Assembly: GCA_031552995.1 (NCBI GenBank)
Contig: JAVBMB010000023.1
Location: forward strand, 1 to 5,498
Length of the DNA: 5,498 nt
Source: JAVBMB01 sp031552995
GTDB taxonomy: Bacteria > Bacillota > Clostridia > Oscillospirales > Butyricicoccaceae
Reading direction: 5' to 3'
Part shown: positions 1-4,298 of the stretch, one piece after another
Layout: each line of letters starts with the position of its first letter
Position numbering within the stretch: the first letter of the stretch is position 1
Made by a program: the position numbers and the translations under genes
The notes under the pieces: generated by a model
Database searches by the model: none
The model's input: only the letters and a program-made list of their open reading frames with translations
What the model was told of the DNA's origin: nothing

Positions 1-228
1 GATTTTGCTTCCGGCGCCCCTTATGCGGCGGCAGACGTCAAAGCCGGATACATCGGGCAGCATGACATCGAGAACCGCTATCGACACATCATCGTGCGTG
101 CGGAGGTATTCGATTGCCTGCTCTCCGAGCGCGAGTTCCACCGTCTCGTACCCGGCGCGCTTGAGATTGATAACTACAAAGCTGCGGATATTGTCCTCGT
201 CTTCAAGTACAAGCACCTTGCGCGTCAT
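1..228 (-). CDS. Response regulator, receiver domain (3' end outside window)
   Basis: The first 76 codons of a two-component response regulator are visible; the C-terminal output domain lies beyond the window edge. The protein opens MTRKVLVLEDEDNIRSF, with the acidic pocket at E9/D10. The phospho-acceptor is D54 in AVLDVMLPDVSGFD, followed by the usual MLPD-x-SG turn. The conserved Lys and Thr/Ser switch residues are not yet reached. The start is ATG at 228-226. A GGAGGT ribosome binding site (237-242) lies inside the last codons of the upstream lipoprotein gene, whose TGA ends one base before this ATG, so translation is very likely coupled. By family knowledge it should be a cytoplasmic, probably DNA-binding regulator of the OmpR type, but the output domain cannot be seen. 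No histidine kinase gene is in view; it may follow to the left. Confidence 0.93.
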   Translation of the reverse strand, partial: MTRKVLVLEDEDNIRSFVVINLKRAGYETVELALGEQAIEYLRTHDDVSIAVLDVMLPDVSGFDVCRRIRGAGSKI

Positions 229-229
229 A

Positions 230-1582
230 TCAATATACCTCCGTCTGCCATTTTGTCTCTACAAGCTTGAACATCTTTTCAATTTGTTCGTCTGTCAGCT
301 TATACCCGTCCGGCGAGTCGGGTGGAAGCGAATAACAGTAAATGTCGCTGCCGGTCGTGCGTATCCTCTTCATGCTGCTGTACAGCTTAAGATGGTCCTC
401 CCGGTTATCGCCCGAGAACACGTAGATGAACAGCACGGCGCTTTGGCTCGGGTCGGTTTCGTCGCCCGGCTCGTTATATCCCTCCAAATAGAACCGCGTG
501 CGCGTCATATTCGCAAGGCGAACCGTCTCGGCCAGGATTTTATCCTTCCACGAATCCGGCCACATCAGATACCAGCGGTTGGCGGCACTGTGGAATGTCG
601 TTCCGGCGACTTTTACGGCCCTGCCGTCTGAAAAATCCTGCCAAATCAGCTTGTTGCGCATATCGGTATCTACAAGCGCGGCGTTGAAGTATGCCGACGT
701 CGGCACATCAATTACTCCGTCTCCGTCGATATCAGACGAGAACACCGACACAGTGCGCCATGTGACAAGCCCTCCTCCGCCGGAGTCGATTGTCTCGTTT
801 ATCGCAGACTCTCCCTGTATACTTATAACATCGGTGACATAAAACGAATTGTCCTTGTTGCGGCTGTCGATATACATGGCTGAGTTTCCGTCCAGCTTGC
901 CAAACGAGATGTTTGTGACAGTTCGCGCCTCTTTACACATATCCGCCCGGCACTGAAGCCTGTACGCATCGCCTTCCAGCCTGTATACTGCGGCGCTGAG
1001 CGACGGGTCGGCGCCTCCGTCACGCTGAATGAATATCAGCTCGTCTGCAGAGTCGCCGTTAATATCGTGAATCGTTACATTGGCGTACTGCACGTCAAGA
1101 AGATTCACCAGCCCGCCGTCACCCAGGCCGTACACCGTCATGCCATAGCTTGTGGCGTTTTCATCCATACCCCACGATATGGCGAGCGCGCGGCTTCCGC
1201 TTTGGCCGCCCGACGGATAGTAGACACCGCGAAGCGTCCTGCCGACACCCTCTTCAAAGCCGACGACATCGTAGCTGTTTTCCCCTCTTTTAAACACATA
1301 GAACTGTATTTCACCCTCCGGCTTGCGGAAGAAGGCAACCGCCTCGTCCTCGCCGTCGCCGTCGAGGTCGATAAGCTGCACATCCTGCCGTGTTCCGGTC
1401 TCCGGCACGGCGTAGTACAGCGTGCCTGCCGACAGCACTTTATCGAGTTCTTTTTGCAGCAGATTATACTCATCCGGAAGTTTGGGCTTGACTAAAAGGC
1501 CGTCACCCAGCTTCATGTTACAGCCTGTCAAAAATGCAAACACTATTATTGAGAACAGCAAAAGTTTCTTTCTATAAGCCAT
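230..1582 (-). CDS. Lipoprotein with FG-GAP/VCBS-like repeats
   Basis: This 450-residue predicted surface lipoprotein has a basic start (MAYRKK), a hydrophobic core and a clear lipobox FLTGC with the lipidated Cys at 21. Acylation by Lgt and cleavage by Lsp at the outer face of the membrane are expected. Three Asp-rich calcium-loop motifs resemble FG-GAP/VCBS beta-propeller repeats: DLDGDGEDE (72-80), DINGDSADE (173-181) and DIDGDGVID (284-292). A weaker one occurs near FGKLDGN (227-233). The C-terminal third (from about 300) lacks these motifs and is probably a separate domain. No enzyme motif is visible. The gene is directly upstream of, and coupled to, a response-regulator gene, so a role as extracellular sensor or accessory protein is a reasonable inference but unproven. 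ATG 1582 has no Shine-Dalgarno. The in-frame ATG seven codons... upstream side is closed by an ATG-TGA pair, so the start cannot move upstream. Confidence 0.88.
   Translation of the reverse strand: MAYRKKLLLFSIIVFAFLTGCNMKLGDGLLVKPKLPDEYNLLQKELDKVLSAGTLYYAVPETGTRQDVQLIDLDGDGEDEAVAFFRKPEGEIQFYVFKRGENSYDVVGFEEGVGRTLRGVYYPSGGQSGSRALAISWGMDENATSYGMTVYGLGDGGLVNLLDVQYANVTIHDINGDSADELIFIQRDGGADPSLSAAVYRLEGDAYRLQCRADMCKEARTVTNISFGKLDGNSAMYIDSRNKDNSFYVTDVISIQGESAINETIDSGGGGLVTWRTVSVFSSDIDGDGVIDVPTSAYFNAALVDTDMRNKLIWQDFSDGRAVKVAGTTFHSAANRWYLMWPDSWKDKILAETVRLANMTRTRFYLEGYNEPGDETDPSQSAVLFIYVFSGDNREDHLKLYSSMKRIRTTGSDIYCYSLPPDSPDGYKLTDEQIEKMFKLVETKWQTEVY
237..242 (-). promoter_or_regulatory. Ribosome binding site of response regulator, inside lipoprotein gene
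   Basis: GGAGGT on the minus strand lies 8-9 nt before the response-regulator ATG (228). It is read as the Glu-Val codons near the end of the lipoprotein. The lipoprotein stop TGA (232-230) and the next ATG are separated by one base, an arrangement typical of translational coupling. Confidence 0.85.
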
Positions 1583-1588
1583 AAAAGT

Positions 1589-1616
1589 ATTGTATCACAT
1601 TAATTCTATATTTCAA
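1589..1616 (-). promoter_or_regulatory. Promoter of lipoprotein/response-regulator unit, probably leaderless
   Basis: On the minus strand, TTGAAA (1616-1611) is followed by a 16-nt spacer and TACAAT (1594-1589). The spacer ends TGA, giving an extended -10 (TGATACAAT). The last base of the -10 is seven positions from the A of the lipoprotein ATG (1582), so transcription would start at or next to the start codon. This agrees with the absence of any Shine-Dalgarno sequence there. The inference is a leaderless mRNA; the promoter elements themselves are read directly. Confidence 0.6.
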
Positions 1617-1683
1617 ACATATATGGGCTGCGAGGCGGCGTTTTTTTGACGGCGGGCGCGAATGCATCCTGTTATAATAACAC

Positions 1684-1712
1684 TGACAGCCACGGATAGA
1701 CCGCGGCTGCCA
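1684..1712 (-). terminator. Hairpin downstream of P-loop gene, possible weak terminator
   Basis: CAGCCACGG (1687-1695) pairs with CCGCGGCTG (1701-1709) with one mismatch and a 5-nt loop. Two further outer pairs (1684-1685 with 1711-1712) form beyond a mismatch. It lies about 25 nt after the P-loop gene stop on the minus strand. The following minus-strand sequence is only loosely T-rich (TCAGTGTTATTATAAC), so termination may be weak. The remaining DNA up to the lipoprotein promoter shows no gene. Confidence 0.4.
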
Positions 1713-1737
1713 TATAAAGCGCGTTATGTGGATTATA

Positions 1738-2151
1738 TTAGAAAAACTTACGTATGGTGTCGTTGGCAAGCTCTATATCGGCGGAGATGGTTATGGTGAA
1801 CTTGACGCCTGTAGCATCAGAAAAGCGGTCGATTTTCTCTAAAAACTCACCGGCTTTGCCGTCGTCATCCTGCCCAGTGATTTTGTAAAGACTGTCGATG
1901 AACACATGTGTTATGTCATAATTGCCCGAGTACAGCCCGCAGATGAACGAAAACAGCGAATCGTAGCTGAGGGTCATAGGATATTCCGAAATGTCAATCA
2001 GCTTTGCGCTGTATTTTATGTTAAACCTAAGATTTTGGCCTCGTTCCACACAGACGACATTGCCCGCTTCCTCATGAACGGCGGTATTGACGAGATCGAT
2101 AACCTGCTTGGTCTTACCAGAACCCCGAATACCCATGATTACCTTAACCAT
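1738..2151 (-). CDS. Small P-loop NTPase-like protein
   Basis: This 137-residue cytoplasmic protein has no signal peptide or membrane segment. A Walker A motif sits at the extreme N-terminus: GIRGSGKT at 7-14. A Walker B-like strand, THVFIDS, ends in D86. Between them is a distinctive block ERGQNLRFNIKY (36-47). The C-terminal part (FTITISADIELA) looks like a further core beta strand. At this length it is a minimal P-loop domain, far shorter than PilT or AAA ATPases. My recollection is that proteins of this size and layout occur widely in Clostridia and are sometimes labelled 'twitching motility protein PilT', but nothing here supports a pilus role. ATG 2151 is preceded by GGAGGAG (2164-2158) at good spacing. 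The gene has its own promoter and leader and appears monocistronic. NTP binding is well supported; the function is unknown. Confidence 0.85.
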   Translation of the reverse strand: MVKVIMGIRGSGKTKQVIDLVNTAVHEEAGNVVCVERGQNLRFNIKYSAKLIDISEYPMTLSYDSLFSFICGLYSGNYDITHVFIDSLYKITGQDDDGKAGEFLEKIDRFSDATGVKFTITISADIELANDTIRKFF

Positions 2152-2262
2152 AATAATCTCCTCCAGCTTTTATTTTGACGGTGCGCCGCATAATCGGTCA
2201 ATATATCCCGCCCAAGCGCAAAAGCGCTGTGACAAACGGCATGAGCCGATGTAATCTTTATT
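2152..2262 (-). promoter_or_regulatory. Long hairpin-rich 5' leader of the P-loop gene
   Basis: From the predicted start near 2262 to the ATG, the leader is about 110 nt. It can form three small stems in order: CGGC-TCAT-GCCG (2248-2237), AGCGC-TTTT-GCGCT (2228-2215) and a longer-looped TTGAC/GTCAA pair (2201-2197 with 2179-2175). The last ends about 10 nt before the Shine-Dalgarno GGAGGAG (2164-2158). I do not recognise a known riboswitch. The stems are short and a regulatory role is only a possibility. Confidence 0.35.
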
Positions 2263-2268
2263 ATAGAT

Positions 2269-2297
2269 ATCATAACATATATGCCACATATGGGCAA
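2269..2297 (-). promoter_or_regulatory. Promoter of the P-loop NTPase gene
   Basis: On the minus strand, TTGCCC (2297-2292), a 17-nt spacer and TATGAT (2274-2269) form a housekeeping-type promoter with an extended -10 (TGTTATGAT). The spacer contains the inverted repeat ATATG-TGG-CATAT (2291-2279), which could be a regulator site or just AT-rich sequence. The expected start of transcription is near 2262. Confidence 0.65.
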
Positions 2298-2325
2298 CTT
2301 GTTTTTTGTTAAGCCACCGTTAATT

Positions 2326-2392
2326 TTGCCGCTTGCCGGCTCCGCGTCCGGACCGGGTCACAGCCGGCTGCGATGCCGCCCACCGCGGCAAG
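2326..2392. repeat. GC-rich nested inverted repeats, possible structured RNA
   Basis: Two inverted repeats nest within each other. The outer arms are TTGCCGC (2326-2332) and GCGGCAA (2385-2391). The inner arms are GCCGGCT (2335-2341) and AGCCGGC (2362-2368). An alternative pairing, CTTGCCG (2332-2338) with CGGCAAG (2386-2392), would compete with both. No ORF with a ribosome binding site covers it. It lies between the P-loop promoter and the terminator at 2419-2447. The terminator would give a plus-strand transcript of this element a proper end, but the only upstream plus-strand promoter-like sequence is weak. It could also be a REP-type element. Confidence 0.35.
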
Positions 2393-2418
2393 GCCTTGCG
2401 ACATAAAGACATATATGC

Positions 2419-2447
2419 AAAAAAGCGCGGCAGCGCCGCGCTTTTTT
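2419..2447. terminator. Bidirectional rho-independent terminator
   Basis: A perfect 7-bp GC stem, GCGCGGC (2425-2431) and GCCGCGC (2435-2441), closes a 3-nt loop. It is flanked by six A (2419-2424) and six T (2442-2447), so it can terminate on both strands. On the minus strand it follows immediately after the TGA of the 53-codon gene, which strongly supports that gene as the end of a real transcription unit. Confidence 0.93.
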
Positions 2448-2608
2448 CAGCTTCCGTCCGGCCGTCCGGCATCGCGCTTGCCGGTTTTTTCCTTGCCCTG
2501 GATTTCCGGTACAGGCGGGACGTCGTTTTTTTGAATATGGAGCTTTTTATTGCTCTCGGTGCCGTGCGGCTCTTTTGGGTCCGGCCTGCGCATACCTTTT
2601 TTTGCCAT
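2447..2608 (-). CDS. Small basic hydrophilic protein, 53 aa
   Basis: The product is a 53-residue protein of unknown function, starting MAKKGMRRPDPKEPHG and ending GKRDAGRPDGS. It is rich in Lys, Arg, Pro, Gly and Asp, with almost no hydrophobic residues and no Cys, so it is probably unfolded alone and soluble. A central PPVPEIQGK stretch (31-39) is its most distinctive segment. ATG 2608 has the ribosome binding site AAGGAG (2621-2616) at 7-nt spacing, and the stop abuts a perfect terminator. It starts 14 nt after the stop of the 44-codon gene, so the two are co-transcribed. Size, charge and composition resemble the minor small acid-soluble spore proteins (SspK/N/O/P class), but I cannot match a named family. 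A nucleic-acid-binding or spore-core role is a guess. Confidence 0.8.
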   Translation of the reverse strand: MAKKGMRRPDPKEPHGTESNKKLHIQKNDVPPVPEIQGKEKTGKRDAGRPDGS

Positions 2609-2622
2609 GTCGGTTCTCCTTA

Positions 2623-2757
2623 TCAGACGTCGCCACGCGGGTTCGACCTTTTTTTGGCATTTTTGTTGTGGTTCATATTCTCACGGGTAAGCGGGGTGTT
2701 GTTGTTGCATTTTTGCATTCGGGCTTTTTTATTGTCCGGCTGGCTGTCCTTTGGCAT
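2623..2757 (-). CDS. Small Lys/Asn-rich protein, 44 aa
   Basis: This 44-residue hydrophilic, basic protein (start MPKDSQPDNKKARMQ) has one Cys (17), an Asn run (NNN, 18-20) and the Lys/Arg patch NAKKRSNPRG near the C-terminus. There is no signal peptide or membrane segment. ATG 2757 is preceded by GAGG (2768-2765) at 7-nt spacing. The stop is followed almost at once by the ribosome binding site of the next small gene, giving a compact two-gene unit that ends in a strong terminator. The segment PLTRENMNHNKNAKKR recalls the C-terminal layout of SspO-like minor spore proteins (PLT, then Asn/Lys-rich), but this is a weak compositional likeness. The function is unknown. It may be read from its own promoter (near 2830) or from the dipeptidase/GNAT transcript. 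Confidence 0.75.
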   Translation of the reverse strand: MPKDSQPDNKKARMQKCNNNTPLTRENMNHNKNAKKRSNPRGDV

Positions 2758-2780
2758 GACATCACCTCACGTAATACTTA

Positions 2781-2804
2781 AGGCGACGGTTTTGCCCGCC
2801 GCCT
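2781..2804 (-). terminator. Strong hairpin between GNAT gene and small genes
   Basis: A 9-bp stem AGGCGACGG (2781-2789) with CCGCCGCCT (2796-2804), including one G-T pair, closes a 6-nt loop. On the minus strand it is followed by TTAAGTATTACG, a poor T-tract. It could be a weak terminator of the dipeptidase/GNAT unit that lets some transcription reach the small genes, or a structure in their leader. Confidence 0.45.
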
Positions 2805-2829
2805 GATAGAAGTATGACCAGTTTGAGTA

Positions 2830-2838
2830 AAAATATCA
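2830..2838 (-). promoter_or_regulatory. Possible extended -10 for the small-gene pair
   Basis: Minus-strand TGATATTTT (2838-2830), within TTGTGATATTTTT, closely resembles the dipeptidase promoter's TTGTGATATTAT. No good -35 lies 16-18 nt upstream, so recognition would depend on the extended -10. An alternative reading is a weak sporulation-type site (TGATA, 17 nt, CATACTT at 2816-2810). Neither is certain. Confidence 0.3.
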
Positions 2839-2854
2839 CAACACGGGCAGCTCA

Positions 2855-3340
2855 TCACAAAGCCATTTGTATGTCATACCACTCCACACCGCCGTGGACA
2901 GACTGCGACAGCCCCATGTTTTTAAAGCCGAGCTTTTCGTAAAATGCAACAAGGCTTTTCTTGCACGTCAAAATCATGTACTGCCTGTTTGCAGCCCTTG
3001 CCCTGTCAGCAAACTCGGCAATAAGCTTTGCCGCGATGCCGCGGCCGCGGTATTGCGGAAGCACCGCGACGCCGAGAATCGTCTGAGTTCGGCCGTCAGA
3101 CTCGTGCCCTTGCGGTGTGAATAGCTTATCGGTGAACGCCATGTCGTTTGTGACGCAGCCGTTGATTATACCGACAAGCTCGCCGTCACACTCGGCCACA
3201 AGAAAGCTGCCCGGGTATGATGCAATGCGGTATATGAAGCTTTCGCGCGGGGCCGCCTCGTTCGGCGGGAAGCCCGATTCCTCGACCGCGATTATGTTTT
3301 CGAGATCACTCTCTTTTACCTGCCTGATGATTATATTCAC
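2855..3340 (-). CDS. GNAT family N-acetyltransferase
   Basis: This 161-residue cytoplasmic acetyl-CoA-dependent N-acetyltransferase shows the full GNAT fold. The N-terminal strand is IIIRQVKESDLENI. The acceptor-side block FPPNEAAPRESF (24-35) resembles the arylalkylamine (AANAT-like) branch. Strand FLVAECDGELVGIING spans 46-61. Motif A is ILGVAVLPQYRGRGIAAKL (88-106), whose Q-x-x-G-x-G (96-101) binds the CoA pyrophosphate. Motif B is AFYEKLGF (132-139), with Y134 as the usual general acid. The substrate cannot be told from sequence. The start is GTG 3340, not ATG, chosen because GGGAGG (3352-3347) lies 6 nt upstream. The gene begins 36 bp after the dipeptidase stop on the same strand, so the two are probably one operon. 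The substrate may be a small amine or peptide, but a link to D-Ala metabolism is only inference. Confidence 0.92.
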   Translation of the reverse strand: MNIIIRQVKESDLENIIAVEESGFPPNEAAPRESFIYRIASYPGSFLVAECDGELVGIINGCVTNDMAFTDKLFTPQGHESDGRTQTILGVAVLPQYRGRGIAAKLIAEFADRARAANRQYMILTCKKSLVAFYEKLGFKNMGLSQSVHGGVEWYDIQMAL

Positions 3341-3376
3341 ACTTGGCCTCCCGCCCCTGCGCGGCTTTGTTCAGGC

Positions 3377-4021
3377 TTACTTAATCGGGAAATCAAAGTA
3401 AGTGTCGGGGTACGGCTCGACAGCCAGATTGAAGTGCCACCATTCGCAGTCGTATGTGACAAATCCGCTGGCGGTCATGGCGTCGCGCAGTATAGAGCGG
3501 TTTTTCTCCTGCAGGTCGCTAAGCCCCTCGGTGACGATGTGTGAGCGCACATCCATATAGTCGAATATCGAGCCCATATCAAGCTCCTGCATGGTGTCGC
3601 AGTCGATTATCGACAGGTCGATAGAGCTGCCACGCGAGTGTCCGGATTTTTTGGATATATAGCCCAAATCAAATACATCCGCCTTGTTGACATGCGGATA
3701 GTGTACCGGCTTGCGCCTGATGTCATCAATTTGTGAGCCCCAGCGCACAAAATCATCGACGGCGCGCTGCGGACGGAACGCGTCGTATATTTTCATCAAA
3801 TACCCCTGCTTGCGCAGGATATCCGCGGCCTTGACGCATGCCTGCGCCGCCTCGTTGCTCATTACAACAAGCGGCTGCTCATACCCCTCCGCCGCCCGGC
3901 CCATAAAGTTGTCTGTTCCGGCGTATTTCGCGTCGATAACGCAGTCCTCAATCAGCTCGTCTATGTAGACAAACCCCTCCGGCAAGCCGGCTTTTTTTAC
4001 GCCTGCGACCGTAATATTCAT
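3377..4021 (-). CDS. ddpX: D-alanyl-D-alanine dipeptidase, VanX/DdpX type (peptidase M15D)
   Basis: This 214-residue zinc dipeptidase hydrolyses D-Ala-D-Ala in the cytoplasm. There is no signal peptide. Zinc ligands H128 and D135 lie in SGHSRGSSIDLS, and H196 in EWWHF. The catalytic base is E193, and R83 of DAFRPQRAV is the transition-state Arg. These five sit exactly 12 residues after VanX H116, D123, H184, E181 and R71, so the protein is collinear with VanX across the whole active site. The C-terminal EPYPDTYFDFP also matches the VanX style. ATG 4021 follows GGAGGGG at about 7 nt. The promoter is at 4083-4111, and a GNAT gene follows. There is no vanH, vanA-type ligase or VanRS pair in view, so a role in D-Ala-D-Ala turnover, peptidoglycan salvage or dipeptide use is more likely than glycopeptide resistance. 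Confidence 0.94.
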   Translation of the reverse strand: MNITVAGVKKAGLPEGFVYIDELIEDCVIDAKYAGTDNFMGRAAEGYEQPLVVMSNEAAQACVKAADILRKQGYLMKIYDAFRPQRAVDDFVRWGSQIDDIRRKPVHYPHVNKADVFDLGYISKKSGHSRGSSIDLSIIDCDTMQELDMGSIFDYMDVRSHIVTEGLSDLQEKNRSILRDAMTASGFVTYDCEWWHFNLAVEPYPDTYFDFPIK

Positions 4022-4045
4022 TATGTCCCCTCCCTATATTGATTA

Positions 4046-4058
4046 ACGGCAGCGCCGT
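4046..4058 (-). repeat. Small hairpin in dipeptidase leader
   Basis: ACGGC-AGC-GCCGT is a perfect 5-bp inverted repeat in the short leader (about 50 nt) of the dipeptidase mRNA, some 12 nt before its Shine-Dalgarno. It might be an operator or a translation-tuning stem. Nearby, TTACTA occurs twice one helical turn apart (4064-4069 and 4074-4079), at the predicted transcription start. Confidence 0.35.
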
Positions 4059-4082
4059 ATGAATTACTATTCGTTACTAAAA

Positions 4083-4111
4083 ATAATATCACAATCACAC
4101 TTGCCGCGCAA
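4083..4111 (-). promoter_or_regulatory. Promoter of dipeptidase/GNAT operon
   Basis: On the minus strand, TTGCGC (4111-4106), a 17-nt spacer and TATTAT (4088-4083) form a promoter with an extended -10, TGATATTAT. The predicted start is near 4076, giving a leader of about 55 nt. The sequence TTGTGATA overlapping the -10 recurs in opposite orientation at 4143-4150. Confidence 0.65.
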
Positions 4112-4185
4112 GGAAAAGTTAAAATGCTTAAACACAAATAAGTTGTGATAATTTAGATTTTTCCGTCTTTTTTGCGGTGAAAGGG

Positions 4186-4214
4186 TTGCATCCGTTGCAG
4201 AAATATGATATATT
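4186..4214 (+). promoter_or_regulatory. Promoter of purC
   Basis: TTGCAT (4186-4191), a 17-nt spacer and TATATT (4209-4214) form a promoter with an extended -10 (TGATATATT). Transcription would start near 4221, leaving a leader of about 78 nt. The leader holds two overlapping 8-bp palindromes, GACGCGTC (4253-4260) and CAGCGCTG (4260-4267), and a TTACTG direct repeat (4229-4234 and 4237-4242). I see no purine riboswitch core. Confidence 0.65.
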
Positions 4215-4298
4215 TACTTGTACGGTTTTTACTGGCTTACTGTTTCGCATACGACGCGTCAGCGCTGTAAATATTCTTTTCTGCAAGGAGAAAGCAAA

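Noticed and set aside
5..631. Plus-strand 208-codon ORF
   Set aside because: It is antisense to the response regulator and lipoprotein, both of which have clear family motifs. It has no domain and no ribosome binding site.
823..1023. Minus-strand ORFs in other frames inside the lipoprotein gene (also 1138-1473)
   Set aside because: They are out-of-frame shadows of the lipoprotein, with no ribosome binding site and no recognisable domain.
1572..1769. Minus-strand 65-codon ORF spanning the P-loop/lipoprotein gap
   Set aside because: It overlaps the end of the P-loop gene and the lipoprotein promoter, crosses a hairpin, and lacks a ribosome binding site.
2333..2806. Plus-strand 157-codon ORF
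   Set aside because: It runs antisense to two small genes with good ribosome binding sites and crosses a perfect terminator and two hairpins. It has no Shine-Dalgarno and its translation is low-complexity without family features.
3377..4021. Vancomycin-resistance cluster
   Set aside because: Only the dipeptidase is present. There is no D-Ala-D-Lac/Ser ligase, dehydrogenase or VanRS pair, and the response regulator at the left end is separated by several unrelated units.
4064..4080. PurBox-like sequence near the dipeptidase start
   Set aside because: It shares the TTCG core but matches the Bacillus PurR box only partly (9 of 12). It lacks the required second inverted box and lies on the dipeptidase side.
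4218..4298. Longer purC start at ATG 4218
   Set aside because: It lies before the predicted transcription start, has no Shine-Dalgarno, and would add residues before the conserved family start MKHVYEGKTK. ATG 4299 has AAGGAG.
4221..4298. Purine or other riboswitch in the purC leader
   Set aside because: No conserved purine aptamer core or loop pattern could be found. The palindromes there are only 8 bp.
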